Notes: generated from the sequence alone by a model not told the origin. A DNA stretch of 50,706 bases from JAIPFM01 sp964494325 (GCA_964494325.1 CAZBTJ010000024.1:1-50706); one strand, 5' to 3'. Counted from the stretch's first letter, positions 24,221 to 33,384 are shown. Made by a program: numbers and translations.

Positions 24221-26056
24221 TTACGGTTCTACGATCAGGATTGAATACAGGTCCAGTTGCGATACGGTCACCTGGGCCTGGCCATTTGACCAGGTGATGT
24301 CCAGCGACGTGTCTTGGGGTTGCATAAGAATCGCCTGTGGTGATTGGGCCAGATGGATCGATACGGTTAACGGGCCGACGGGTTTGACCTCGGTGATACC
24401 TCCGTCCGGGGCATTGGCGTGCGGACCGGACGTATTGACCAGGTGAATCGACAGCTTGCCATTCAACATTCGCGGACTCACATCAACATCTCTTGCACCC
24501 ACCACCTTGACAATTGGGTTGGGGAGGACTTGTTTGAGAACAGACGGAAAAGCTTTATCAACCTGGTTGATTTGGACGATAGACAAGTCCGATGTGCTGT
24601 CCAGTTCAGTTTTGAAGAGTTTTTTCGGCCCAGGCCCGATCAGCAACAGGCTGCCTGTGGACTTGGCGTATGAAGCCAATTCATCCCGAAAGTGGGGTTC
24701 AAGATAGGCCCAGCCTGGCACAACAATGACGGGCCACTGGGACATGTGCCCTCTGAGCTGATGCTCACTGAGGATCTGCACGCCATATTGGTTCTGGAGC
24801 ATTTCAGTCAGTGCTTTTCGCAGCACCTTCACGCCGTGGCTGCCATTCCAATGGAAAAGGCTGGGCGATTCCCTGTAATGTCCTGCTGTCGAGTAAAGCA
24901 GAGCAATCTGGGGCACGGCCACGGATTTGTGGCAGTACGCCTGACGCGCACGACAGAATCGGGCCACCTCGGCCATTACGTCCATCTCGGCTGGGTTGCG
25001 AATCGCGCCGTCTCGATCCTGCTTGAAGTAGGCCTGATATCCACCACCCAGGGCGAGTACCTGCGCTGCTTCCTGCATCAGTTGCACGGCAGGCTTCTGC
25101 TTACCGGTTTTTCGGCTGAATGACCACGACATCAAGTCCCATGGCACCGCCTGATCTTCGAGACAACGTCCTGCAAACCGCGCCGAGTTCACACTGTCGT
25201 CCGGAGAAAAATCACCTGACAAACCGGCGACGTTGGCAGATACGGCTTCGGGCATGTGATCGCTGAACGCCCAATTGCTGATCACCTGAAATTCCGGATG
25301 GGACGTTTTTAATGCGTCAACATAATGGCGTACGTATTGTCGAAAACCCTCACGATTGAAATCCATCCATTCATTCCAATAGGGATCACTCCTTTTATGG
25401 GGCGCTGATGAAGCACCGGTTTGTTCGCAGAATGTTTTGACAGCGACCACGCCGTAGTCAGGCGTGGTGCCCCAGCAATCACCATCCACCCAGACACCGT
25501 CCACGCCATACTCCCCAGCCAGTTCCCGGAGTTGGGGAATCATCAGGGCGTCGGTGTACGGCCCAAACACGGAGGTCGCTCTGTCATTGGGCTTTCCGTC
25601 TCCGTTGATCGCTGCCCAGTCCGGGTGATCCGCCACGGCCTTGAAGTCCCAGACTCCCGAGTAATGCATAAAAAGGGAGATTCCCCGTTTTTTTGTCACG
25701 TCACGCCAGATTCGAAGCGGATCACCGACAAATCCGGGTGCAGGATTCCCCACCCTGGTTGGATAGCTCGAATAACCTGCATGTCCCTTGCAATCGATTT
25801 GAATGTAGTCGGGTTTGACCTTGTCGATGGCCAGTTCGACCATCTCGGGCGTGGTTCGTTTTCCAACGCTTTTGCAATCCTCGCCCGCATGGAAGTCAAA
25901 ATGAATGCCGAGGAATGCATCGGCGCGTTTCATACGCGGCGGATCAGCGGCGTTGGCATTGTGGGTTAATACAAGACAGATGGAAAACATGCCGATGACA
26001 AACAGTAAAAAAAACGGCTTTAAGGACTCGGCAGATAAGTGTGGTTTGGTTTTCAT
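24221..26056 (-). CDS. secreted TIM-barrel glycosidase-like protein with beta-galactosidase-trimerisation-like domain
   Basis: The start ATG at 26056-26054 is preceded by AGGAG (26065-26070 region) and leads into a signal peptide (SLKPFFLLFVIGMFSICLVL). The product has 611 residues. Residues 40-350 look like a TIM barrel of the GHL6/alpha-L-fucosidase-like type: DYIQIDCKGHAGYSSYPT, GISLFMHYSGVWD, and GVDGVWVDGDCWG, whose Asp is the best nucleophile candidate. DFNREGFRQYVRHYVDALK follows. Residues 370-560 resemble the class I glutamine-amidotransferase-like trimerisation domain of GH42 enzymes (VPQIALLYS, VIVVPGWAYLEP, GSLLLIGPGP). A short beta domain ends the protein. Substrate unknown; fucose or galactose linkages are possible by family analogy only. 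Confidence 0.75.
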   Translation of the reverse strand: MKTKPHLSAESLKPFFLLFVIGMFSICLVLTHNANAADPPRMKRADAFLGIHFDFHAGEDCKSVGKRTTPEMVELAIDKVKPDYIQIDCKGHAGYSSYPTRVGNPAPGFVGDPLRIWRDVTKKRGISLFMHYSGVWDFKAVADHPDWAAINGDGKPNDRATSVFGPYTDALMIPQLRELAGEYGVDGVWVDGDCWGTTPDYGVVAVKTFCEQTGASSAPHKRSDPYWNEWMDFNREGFRQYVRHYVDALKTSHPEFQVISNWAFSDHMPEAVSANVAGLSGDFSPDDSVNSARFAGRCLEDQAVPWDLMSWSFSRKTGKQKPAVQLMQEAAQVLALGGGYQAYFKQDRDGAIRNPAEMDVMAEVARFCRARQAYCHKSVAVPQIALLYSTAGHYRESPSLFHWNGSHGVKVLRKALTEMLQNQYGVQILSEHQLRGHMSQWPVIVVPGWAYLEPHFRDELASYAKSTGSLLLIGPGPKKLFKTELDSTSDLSIVQINQVDKAFPSVLKQVLPNPIVKVVGARDVDVSPRMLNGKLSIHLVNTSGPHANAPDGGITEVKPVGPLTVSIHLAQSPQAILMQPQDTSLDITWSNGQAQVTVSQLDLYSILIVEP

Positions 26057-26243
26057 ACATAACTCTCCTGTTTGGCGATGTGGTTCAGAGCGATAACAGC
26101 ACAGACCAGCACAATACCAGCTACCTGCTTGCATGTCAAAAAACAAATGGAGTGTATTTGGAGACGGAGGTTGACGATTGCTTTCTCCTGTATAGTCTTA
26201 TACACTGAATGAAGAATTGGATAATTCATGAAGGGAAATCACG

Positions 26244-27407
26244 ATGAATAAAACGCGATCGTTATGTATCTGTTGTATACTCCTTGTCCTTTTGTGCGAA
26301 TCAGCCTGGTCTGAGACTGTGGAATTGTGTCAGGGCTATTATCAAAACGAAGCGCAAGCGGTGCAACAGCTTCAGCGTCTGTCGGTTCACAGTCAAACCC
26401 TGGATCAGTGGCAGGCTCGGCGCGTGCAGATTCGTGAGAACATTTTACGCGGGACAAATCTATGGCCTCTGGCCAAACGGACTGCGTTAAACCCCATGCT
26501 CCACAGTCGCCGCACATATGACGGCTACAGCGTGGAGAACATTGCCATTGAAACGATGCCCGGTGTGTTTGCCACGGGCAATCTGTATCGTCCTCTGGAC
26601 GGGGAGGGTCCCTTTGCTGCCATTTTATGCCCTCACGGGCATTGGTCTAATAAGAGTGACTACGGACGTTTTCGGCCGGATATGCAGTATCGATGTGCTA
26701 CTCTGGCTCGCATGGGTGCTGTGGTGTTCGCCTTTGATATGGTGGGATACGGTGATTCGGCGAATGCCGGCTGGCAGCACCGTCAGCCCAAGACGCTCCA
26801 GCTTCAATTGTGGAACAGCCTGCGCATATTGGACTACCTGTGTTCCCGACCTGATGTGGATGTGGAGCGAATTGGCATAACCGGCGCCTCCGGTGGCGGA
26901 ACCCAGACGTTTCTTCTGACCGCCATCGATGATCGCATTCGCGTGTCCGTACCGGTGGTCATGGTGGCAGCCCACTTTTTCGGGGGATGTGTTTGCGAAA
27001 GCGGGATGCCAATCCACAAACGCGGGTCGTATGAAACGAATAACGTGGAAATTGCAGCCCTGGCTGCGCCCCGCCCCATGCTGCTGATCTCCGACGGAGG
27101 AGACTGGACCAAAAACACGCCGCGTGTTGAGTTTCTCTTTATTCAGCGCCTGTACAAACTGTACGAGGTTGAAGGCAACGTGCTGAATGTCCATTTGGGT
27201 GATGAGGGACATGACTACGGTTATTCCAAACGGATTCATGCGTATCGCTTTCTGGCGGTACATCTGAATTTGGCCATAGATAAAGTGACAAAACCCAATG
27301 GCAGTATCTCAGAGGATTTTGTCAAGTTGCAGTCCTATGAGGATCTGCTTGCGTTTACCGACCATCATCCCATCCCAGCCCATGCCGTTAATAGAAACCC
27401 GTTTTGA
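26244..27407 (+). CDS. secreted alpha/beta-hydrolase esterase (acetyl xylan esterase/CE15-like)
   Basis: A protein of 387 residues with a signal peptide (SLCICCILLVLLCESAWS) and a GAAGGGAAA-like leader before ATG 26244. The hydrolase elements are AILCPHGHWSNK (oxyanion loop), VFAFDMVGYGDSA, the nucleophile elbow GITGASGGGTQ with Ser216, RPMLLISDGGDW for the acid region and DEGHDYGYSKR for the histidine. The long N-terminal helical part (QNEAQAVQQLQRLSV...) is typical of planctomycete esterases annotated as acetyl xylan esterases. It probably removes ester groups from polysaccharide. It is divergent from the glycosidase-like gene (187 bases between starts), so the two may share a control region. 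A repeat-derived hairpin lies just after the stop. Confidence 0.87.
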   Translation: MNKTRSLCICCILLVLLCESAWSETVELCQGYYQNEAQAVQQLQRLSVHSQTLDQWQARRVQIRENILRGTNLWPLAKRTALNPMLHSRRTYDGYSVENIAIETMPGVFATGNLYRPLDGEGPFAAILCPHGHWSNKSDYGRFRPDMQYRCATLARMGAVVFAFDMVGYGDSANAGWQHRQPKTLQLQLWNSLRILDYLCSRPDVDVERIGITGASGGGTQTFLLTAIDDRIRVSVPVVMVAAHFFGGCVCESGMPIHKRGSYETNNVEIAALAAPRPMLLISDGGDWTKNTPRVEFLFIQRLYKLYEVEGNVLNVHLGDEGHDYGYSKRIHAYRFLAVHLNLAIDKVTKPNGSISEDFVKLQSYEDLLAFTDHHPIPAHAVNRNPF

Positions 27408-27424
27408 CTTTGCTTGGGTGATAT

Positions 27425-27551
27425 GATTGAGCCGCTTCGCGGGGCTTTTCTAATAGATTCCTCAATGCTTCGGAATGACAGGGTCGTTCTGTGTGGTTCT
27501 TGCGCGTCCGTACGGACTTTGTCCCGAGCTTGCCGAGGGATCTGTTTAATC
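27425..27551 (-). repeat. dispersed repeat family C, inverted copy
   Basis: The complement of 27425-27482 reads CCCTGTCATTCCGAAGCATT, GAGGAATCTATTAGAAAAGC, CCCGCGAAGCGGCTCAATC. It matches, with scattered differences, the plus-strand copies at 34366-34418, 50355-50408 and 50576-50628. The following 27483-27551 (CTTGCGCGTCCGTACGG, CCCGAGCTTGCCGAGGGATC) looks like more non-coding repeat material. No gene is seen in 27408-27628. Confidence 0.55.
27430..27450 (+). terminator. hairpin with T-run after the esterase gene, part of repeat family C
   Basis: AGCC (27430-27433) pairs with GGCT (27443-27446) around a GC-rich loop (GCTTCGCGG), followed by TTTT. It lies 23 bases after the stop at 27407. The same hairpin belongs to the dispersed repeat family C in inverted orientation, so the repeat may serve as the terminator. 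Confidence 0.4.
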
Positions 27552-27628
27552 AAGTTCCGCGCCAGCGGATTCCATATTGAAATCCCTTTCAGGGGCCAAT
27601 TGAAGGTTTGTCCTCTGGGTATGGTCGT

Positions 27629-27997
27629 TTACTCTTTTACATAGTCTTCTAGTGTCTGGGCAAAGGCCTTGTTCTTTAACAGAGGTGACCAGGTGATTTT
27701 GTCGTCTGGAAGTTGACCCATTTCATAGTGAGGGTCTGCATACATGAGGACTGGAATGGATCTCAATACCCAGGGGCCTGCTTGGAGGGCATGAGTGACT
27801 TCCTGTGCGACTTGTCTTGCAGCCTCTTCATTCATACAGCGATAGATGGCAAAGCGATGTGCCTCGATGGTGGCGGCGATGGCACTGAGGGTGCCGACCC
27901 TTTGTTGGCTGTGGGGCAGGAAAACGCATTGACTGGCATATTCAATATCCAGATGGACTACCGGCTCTGCAGATGAAATCCAAGTAACGTATTCCAC
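27629..27997 (-). CDS. hypothetical protein, possibly lacking its original N-terminus
   Basis: A frame of 122 residues from GTG 27997 to TAA at 27629-27631, ending AFAQTLEDYVKE. An in-frame TAA lies a few codons upstream and no ATG or signal peptide is present. The protein begins VEYVTWISSAEPVVHLDIEY and contains HRFAIYRCMNEEAARQVAQE, VTHALQAGPWVLRSIPVLMY. The composition is that of a real globular protein. I do not recognise the family. It lies 64 bases after the TPR gene on the same strand, so the two could be co-transcribed. The lack of a good start suggests either an unusual start or loss of the front end. Confidence 0.5.
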   Translation of the reverse strand: MEYVTWISSAEPVVHLDIEYASQCVFLPHSQQRVGTLSAIAATIEAHRFAIYRCMNEEAARQVAQEVTHALQAGPWVLRSIPVLMYADPHYEMGQLPDDKITWSPLLKNKAFAQTLEDYVKE

Positions 27998-28061
27998 AAT
28001 GTTTTAAGTGGCCCTGTGATAGTGCATGGCATAATCCACAAAACCAACCTTGTACGTGGCA

Positions 28062-28643
28062 TCAATTGTTACGTTGATCAGAGACTTGACCGCCTTGCCC
28101 ACCGCCTTGTGCAAAAGTGTTTTCAGAAGATCCCATTTCTTGGACCAGACTTCCCCAACCACCAGCTTGCCATCCCTGCCAGGAGCCCTTCAGGCCTTCT
28201 TGCGCGATGTATGATACGCTGTCATAGCCATAATCAGCCAACGCCTTATCGAACTGTTTCAACCTGGTAAATGTTTCCCCTCTTTTTGAATAGGAAGGAT
28301 GATGATAGGGATCCATTTCAATCGACTTATTGAGATGTTCAAGGGCCTTGTCATACTGTTCCAAAGAAAAGTGAGCTTTGCCCTGCAGGTAATTGATCGT
28401 TCGCAAATCACCCATTTTGTCCATGGTAAGGCCTTTGGAAAAGAAGGCCGATTGATTGGACCTTAGGATTTCCTTGTACGCCTGATCCAGATAGTCAATC
28501 GCCTGAGTATACTGTTTATCGAGTAAAGCTCTTTTGCCCTGAAGTATGAATTTGTCACTGGTAAGAGATCCAACATAGCAATCAAAAAGAAAGTAGCCAA
28601 TAAACAGCACAACGATAATAGCGGTCAAACTTTTCTTTATCAT
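28062..28643 (-). CDS. membrane-anchored TPR protein
   Basis: ATG 28643-28641 gives 193 residues (a longer frame to 28721 has no better start). One N-terminal membrane segment (MIKKSLTAIIVVLFIGYFLF) anchors the protein with its bulk outside the cytoplasm. Three TPR-like helix pairs follow: FILQGKRALLDKQYTQAIDY, LQGKAHFSLEQYDKALEHLN with KSIEMDPYHHPSYSKRGETF, and TRLKQFDKALADYGYDS. The C-terminus is Gly/Gln-rich (GSWQGWQAGGWGSL, GGGQGGQ). TPR proteins are adaptors that bind partner proteins; the partner is unknown. It lies between the hypothetical gene and a copy of repeat family B upstream of it. Confidence 0.75.
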   Translation of the reverse strand: MIKKSLTAIIVVLFIGYFLFDCYVGSLTSDKFILQGKRALLDKQYTQAIDYLDQAYKEILRSNQSAFFSKGLTMDKMGDLRTINYLQGKAHFSLEQYDKALEHLNKSIEMDPYHHPSYSKRGETFTRLKQFDKALADYGYDSVSYIAQEGLKGSWQGWQAGGWGSLVQEMGSSENTFAQGGGQGGQVSDQRNN

Positions 28644-28806
28644 TCGGACTCTCGTTCTTATGAAGTTAAAATGCACCAACTCCGCGGACACAATCCTACC
28701 GGACTCCAGGGTCTTCCGCAAGCAGGAAAGACAAAACGTCTGAAGCTAGGAAGCTAGGAAAGTAGGAAAGTAGGAAGGTAAGCGTCTTGCGGTAGGCGGT
28801 AAGGGG

Positions 28807-29010
28807 GAAGTTCGAAGTGTGAAGTTTGAGGTGAGAAAGCCAGTGGCCATGGCGTGAGCCTAAAGCGGAAGGGCTGAGGGATGAAACCTGAAACCTGAGG
28901 GGGCTGTCGATGAGGCGTAAGCTTCTTTCAAGTTTCAGGTTTCAAGTCTCATCCCTTATCGCAGCGTCCTTCACACTTCACACTTTCTACTTCATACTCC
29001 CGGAGCGAAG
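28807..29010 (+). repeat. dispersed repeat family B, first copy
   Basis: A core at 28822-28921 (GTGAGAAAGCCAGTGGCCAT, GGCGTGAGCCTAAAGCGGAA, GGGCTGAGGGATGAAACCTG, then CTGTCGATGAGGCGTAAGC) is nearly identical to 33254-33350. The purine-rich start (GAAGTTCGAAGTGTGAAGTT) and pyrimidine-rich end (CCTTCACACTTCACACTTTC) are roughly inverted to each other, so the element can fold. Just before it, 28741-28790 holds a short tandem run of GGAAGCTAGGAAAGTA-type units. The rest of 28644-29043 has no gene. Confidence 0.75.
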
Positions 29011-29043
29011 CGCAGGCTACCATGACGGGTGTCTGTCTTGACC

Positions 29044-32000
29044 CTATTGAGCCTCAAGCTCGATGATAACTTTGTCTGGATCTGACCCCATGGCATGGGC
29101 CTTGATGTGCACGGCCTTGTCTATTGGCTTATAGCCCGGGGACGCCACATGCAGGACATGGTCTCCTGTGGCTGCGACAAACATGGTGCTGGCCGGTGAA
29201 GACATATAAGGTTCGAGTTCTCCCAGACTACAGCTTAACCACAATTCGGTCTCCTGGGATATGTCTCCATTGGGGCCGACGATCTGAACAACCAGTGTGG
29301 ACAGCTCTTCGTCGGGCATGGTAAACTGATCGAGATCGAGATGTGTGTTCTCATCGGCTGACACATTCAATTGGGTGAGCGGGGTTATGTCATACAGCCA
29401 CTGGAGGATTGTTCCCACAGAATAACTGCCCACCGGTAGGTTGTCGCGAAAAATTCTGCCCTGATCGTCTGCTTGAATGGTCACGAGCATTTTCGGTATA
29501 TCCTGCCATATTGAGAATGTCTGACCTGGCCGCAGTGTCGCGGAAAGGCCGCCAGTTTCTTCAGGCAGGTTCACGGAAACCTCCCACGGGCTTTGGCCGG
29601 GTTCAAGCGTGATATCCTGATAGAGCTGCAGATGGTCGGAGCACGTAAGCACCAGTGTGTACTGCCCGGGCTCAACATTTGAAATGAGACAGGGTTCATC
29701 TGCTTCAGTGGGAGGGACTAACCTGTGCACTGGGCCGCTGATTTTTCGATTGGGGAGGCCGAGGTAGAGCTGGATGATTTTCCGCGGTGTTGAGGACTGT
29801 TTGATGTGAATAGCCAGTTGAGTGCTCTCCGTATCAATCAATCCCAGATCGAGATCGGTGGCAGGCACTTCGATCTCGGTCATTCTGATCCAATCCTTGT
29901 CCTTCTTGTAATGAATAGAAAAACGACCGGGCACTGTGCCACGGAAGGTGAAGGCACCCTGGTCGTCAGTCTCCGTGACACATTTGAATGGGCCAAAGTC
30001 GGGCGCCATTTTTGTCCCCAGCAACAGACGCGTGCTAACCAAGGGTTCTCCTTCTGCCATAGCCATACCGCTGAGCAGGGGCCAACCCCCGAAATCAAAG
30101 GGCATGACCTGCCCGTCTTCAGGGATCACGCTTCGCTGCACCACACCCAATCGAGTCCATTTCTCCGCGCGCTCCACATAACAACGCTGCGCAGGCAAGT
30201 GTTCAATTCGGTAAAACCCATTGACATCGGTCACTACAGTGGCCAGACGACCGGCCATTTCTGTGCTTGAGCCGCCATAGCCGGTCTCGTCCTGCACGTA
30301 AAGGACTTCCTTGGCCAGGGGCTGACCCTGATCATCATAGACCACCCCTTCAAGCGTGCCGCCTGGTTGGAGAATGATATTCAATCCCTCCAGGGTCTGT
30401 CCCTCCAGAATCTCTGCGGTTCTTATGACAGAAGGGGCATAGTCAGGGTGCATCACCTTGAGCGTTTCAAACCCTGCAGGCAGGTGGTTCAGCGTGAAGA
30501 GGCCCTGTGCAGTTGCCACGGCACCGTCTTCATTAAATGACAGGGGAATGACCTTGGCTCCGGTAACCAGCGTGCCTTGCTGATCCGTCACTGTGCCAGT
30601 GAGTGTGCCTCCTGATGTGAGCGAGAGGACAGTGTCACCAGGATCATCTGTATTGATTTCAGCGCTCAAGGCAGGGGCGTAGCCCTCAGTCAGAATCTGG
30701 ACTTGATAGATGCCCGGCCCTACAGTGTCCAGGGAGAAGACGCCATGGTCGTTCTGAAATGAGCCCCAGTGTTTTTTTTGTACATAGCCAGGGCCGCGAA
30801 GCGTTCTCAGCTTAATGGCACGCGCACGAAAAGACTGAATGGACAGAGAGGTCTTGGCATCCACCACAGTGCCCTGAAGTGTGATTTTCTTTTGGGGGGT
30901 GAGTGTGACTTCAAGATCTGTGCAGGGGGCCTGAACGGCTTCCAGTATCCTTTCTTTAACGCCATTGCCGGAAAATGTCACGCGATAGGATCCCGGCTCC
31001 AACCGGTTCAGCGTGAATCTGTTTTCTATGCCGTCGTCACTCTCAGGGCTTATCGTGGCAAAGGCATGACCCAACTGGGGTGAATACGCGTGAACACTGA
31101 TTGTCCGGGGGTGGCTCTCTCCCTCAAAGACGAGCGTGCCACTTATGGAGACCAGGCTGTGTGGCGAGTTTTGTGTGAGCTGAACGATCAAGGGCGAATT
31201 TGGGTCCAGGGGCAAGGACGTTTGCATGATGTCGTGATAAACGCCGGTATCTGAGAAAAAGGCGCAAATCGTGTAGTCCCCCGGCGTGATATGCGTGAAT
31301 TCAAACGTGCCGTCACCCTGGACTGGAGACCCGCACACTGTCCAGTTTGAGTGCCACCAGGCGGGGCGCGCCATAATATCAATATCCGCAGCAGGTTCAC
31401 CGTCTGCATACGCCACAAAGCCATGGACCGCCTGGCCCTTTTTGAGGACCACAGTTCGCTGTTCGATGATATCGGTGTCTGTACAGATCACGGTCGCCTT
31501 TTCAGGGGCATAGTCATTACTGGGATATGAGATGGTTTTGCCATGGACCTTCTTTTTACGGTATGGTCCCTCATGCGAGACTGTAATCAGGTACTCATGT
31601 TTGCTGGCGGCAAATCCACCCAGAAGCAGGAACCCATTGGCATCAGTACTGCGTTTCTCTCCAAAATAGCTGACCACTTTCTTTTGATCATCGGAGGGCG
31701 ATGTCGCAACCACCTTGGCGTCTTTGATGTCCACGCCGTTCACATCCACCACACGGAGCTCCACCATACAGGCACGGGCCAATTGAAAATGCTTGGTAGC
31801 ATGAGCATCTTTTGTCAGGGGGATGACAGGATTGTCTTGGCTGACAGGGATGCCGAGGTAGGGCGGGCAGTCGATGGCGATATCGTATTGGCCTGGTTGT
31901 GCTATCTTGTCAATACTGTAAAAGCCATGGGCATCGGTCTGTGCCTCAAAGATATAATTGTTGCTGACACGGACCGTGGCATTGATAACCGGCTCCCCAG

Positions 32001-33015
32001 TCTCAATATCCGTGATCAATCCGCTGAGGAGTCCTTTGGGCTTGAATTCATAAGGTTGTGACACATCTGAAGAGGGAGGCGATGGATCGGTTGCCACCGC
32101 TTGATCTGTTGCAAGAGCGTCTTGAGGGGCTTCTTCAATGGGGTTGTCTGATTGATCTGGTTTCTCTTGGGGTGTGACTGTGGCGGACTCTGTTCGACTC
32201 GAGCGTATGGACTCGCTTTGTGTCTGTGTTGGAGGTGATGTTGAATTGGAAGGTTTCGGCTTGATTGTCATGTAGGTGACACCTGCAGCAAGCAACAATC
32301 CCGCTGCAATACCCGTGATCTTGACAGTCAGGGCGGATAGCCCCGTGGTCACAGCATGGGCTGCCGTGGTCGTGGCTGCGCCTTTGATGGAGAGGCCCGC
32401 CACAGAGGTCAGAACTCCCGCGGTAAAGGCCTTGCCCGGTTTGCTCCGCGCCAGGGAGGTTTCTACCATGGCGGCGACCTGGCCCTTGAGCAGGGCGCGG
32501 GCACGGGAGATGCGCTGTCGTGTGGTATTCTCATTGAGACCGATGATCGCGGCGACCTCACGAGTGGATTTATTTTCCCGGTAGAACAGAATGAGGGGTA
32601 CGCGGTATGATTCCGGAATGATTTCAATGGCCTGATCCACCACGGCCTGTTGTTCCTGCTGAATGGCCACCTCTGTGGGCGAGATGGAATATGATTCTGA
32701 AGAGGCCTTTTCCATGAGCGCGGCTTTGCCTATTGATTCGCGCTTGCGAACGCGCAGCCAGCTTTGGATGACACGACGTGCAATCTGACAGAGCCAGGCC
32801 TTGAATTTGCCCAGATCCTTGAGTTGACGCAGATTTTTCCACGCCAGAAAAAAGGTTTCCTGTGCCAGTTCCTCGCTCTTATCGACATTGCCGGTCGCAC
32901 CATAGGTCAAGGCGCATACCAGAGACTGATACCGTTGCACCAGGATCTCAAAACTCCTCGTGCTTCCCATAAGGCAGCTCTTCAACAATTCAATGTCATT
33001 CATGGTCTTACTCAT
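29044..33015 (-). CDS. ECF-type sigma factor with membrane anchor and giant carboxypeptidase-regulatory-like tail
   Basis: Starting at ATG 33015-33013 (GAGAGG upstream) the protein has 1,323 residues. Sigma region 2 spans about 22-88 (FEILVQRYQSLVCALTYGAT, SEELAQETFFLAWKNL, FKAWLCQIARRVIQSWLR). Region 4 spans about 128-180 (IIPESYRVPLILFYRENKST, REVAAIIGLNENTTRQRISR). A Gly/Ala/Thr stretch and a membrane helix follow at about 232-251 (VKITGIAAGLLLAAGVTYMT), then a Pro/Ser/Thr/Gln linker to about 325. The remaining 1,000 residues hold about ten beta-sandwich repeats of the CarboxypepD_reg type, such as LLSGLITDIETGEPVINATV, LQGTVVDAKTSL, LTGTVTDQQGTLVTGAKVIP and LEGVVYDDQGQPLAKEVLYV. The head would act on RNA polymerase in the cytoplasm; the tail would lie outside the membrane and may sense a ligand. 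No anti-sigma gene is adjacent. Confidence 0.92.
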   Translation of the reverse strand: MSKTMNDIELLKSCLMGSTRSFEILVQRYQSLVCALTYGATGNVDKSEELAQETFFLAWKNLRQLKDLGKFKAWLCQIARRVIQSWLRVRKRESIGKAALMEKASSESYSISPTEVAIQQEQQAVVDQAIEIIPESYRVPLILFYRENKSTREVAAIIGLNENTTRQRISRARALLKGQVAAMVETSLARSKPGKAFTAGVLTSVAGLSIKGAATTTAAHAVTTGLSALTVKITGIAAGLLLAAGVTYMTIKPKPSNSTSPPTQTQSESIRSSRTESATVTPQEKPDQSDNPIEEAPQDALATDQAVATDPSPPSSDVSQPYEFKPKGLLSGLITDIETGEPVINATVRVSNNYIFEAQTDAHGFYSIDKIAQPGQYDIAIDCPPYLGIPVSQDNPVIPLTKDAHATKHFQLARACMVELRVVDVNGVDIKDAKVVATSPSDDQKKVVSYFGEKRSTDANGFLLLGGFAASKHEYLITVSHEGPYRKKKVHGKTISYPSNDYAPEKATVICTDTDIIEQRTVVLKKGQAVHGFVAYADGEPAADIDIMARPAWWHSNWTVCGSPVQGDGTFEFTHITPGDYTICAFFSDTGVYHDIMQTSLPLDPNSPLIVQLTQNSPHSLVSISGTLVFEGESHPRTISVHAYSPQLGHAFATISPESDDGIENRFTLNRLEPGSYRVTFSGNGVKERILEAVQAPCTDLEVTLTPQKKITLQGTVVDAKTSLSIQSFRARAIKLRTLRGPGYVQKKHWGSFQNDHGVFSLDTVGPGIYQVQILTEGYAPALSAEINTDDPGDTVLSLTSGGTLTGTVTDQQGTLVTGAKVIPLSFNEDGAVATAQGLFTLNHLPAGFETLKVMHPDYAPSVIRTAEILEGQTLEGLNIILQPGGTLEGVVYDDQGQPLAKEVLYVQDETGYGGSSTEMAGRLATVVTDVNGFYRIEHLPAQRCYVERAEKWTRLGVVQRSVIPEDGQVMPFDFGGWPLLSGMAMAEGEPLVSTRLLLGTKMAPDFGPFKCVTETDDQGAFTFRGTVPGRFSIHYKKDKDWIRMTEIEVPATDLDLGLIDTESTQLAIHIKQSSTPRKIIQLYLGLPNRKISGPVHRLVPPTEADEPCLISNVEPGQYTLVLTCSDHLQLYQDITLEPGQSPWEVSVNLPEETGGLSATLRPGQTFSIWQDIPKMLVTIQADDQGRIFRDNLPVGSYSVGTILQWLYDITPLTQLNVSADENTHLDLDQFTMPDEELSTLVVQIVGPNGDISQETELWLSCSLGELEPYMSSPASTMFVAATGDHVLHVASPGYKPIDKAVHIKAHAMGSDPDKVIIELEAQ

Positions 33016-33235
33016 CTTTGTCCAGCCTCTCAATAGCCTGTTTATGATAACGTCTTTGGGTACAAGAGACGAGATCTAACCAGGCGCGACAAAGAATTTT
33101 GCCTTTTTAAAAGAATTTATGGGCAAGGGCACCTCGCAGACTCTTTCACACTTCAATGGTAGGTTCTTTTCGGTGCAATAATATCAGAAAACCTTGCAGG
33201 TTTCCGGCATTGGGCTACAATGACGCTGCGCTGAG

Positions 33236-33384
33236 GTGTGAAGTTCGAAGTTTGAAGTGAGAAAGCCAGTGGCTATGGCGTGAGCCTAAAGCGGAAGGGC
33301 TGAGGGATGAAACCTGAAAGCTGAGTGGGCTGTCGATGAGGCGTAAGCCTTTTCACCCCTCACCCTTCACCCCTCACACTTCAT
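33236..33384 (+). repeat. dispersed repeat family B, second copy
   Basis: TGTGAAGTTCGAAGTTTGAA, GTGAGAAAGCCAGTGGCTAT, GGCGTGAGCCTAAAGCGGAA and the following CTGTCGATGAGGCGTAAGCC repeat the element at 28807-29010 in the same orientation. It ends with CACCCCTCACCCTTCACCCC, a pyrimidine arm. Its last bases supply the final codons and stop (33374-33376) of the DUF2293 gene. With the first copy it brackets the sigma-factor gene. No gene is seen in 33034-33373. Confidence 0.75.

Noticed and set aside
26172..26203. TTGACG and a small palindrome GTATA-GTCT-TATAC in the divergent region before the esterase gene
   Set aside because: Spacing to a -10-like box is poor (14 bases) and the palindrome is only 5 bases per arm; not enough to call a promoter or operator.
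28741..28790. Short tandem GGAAGCTAGGAAAGTA-like units that could look like a CRISPR array
   Set aside because: Units are about 10 bases with no spacers; this is simple repeat sequence adjoining repeat family B.
31543..32061. 172-codon plus-strand frame inside the sigma-factor gene
   Set aside because: It lies opposite clearly coding carboxypeptidase-regulatory-like repeats and shows no domain of its own.
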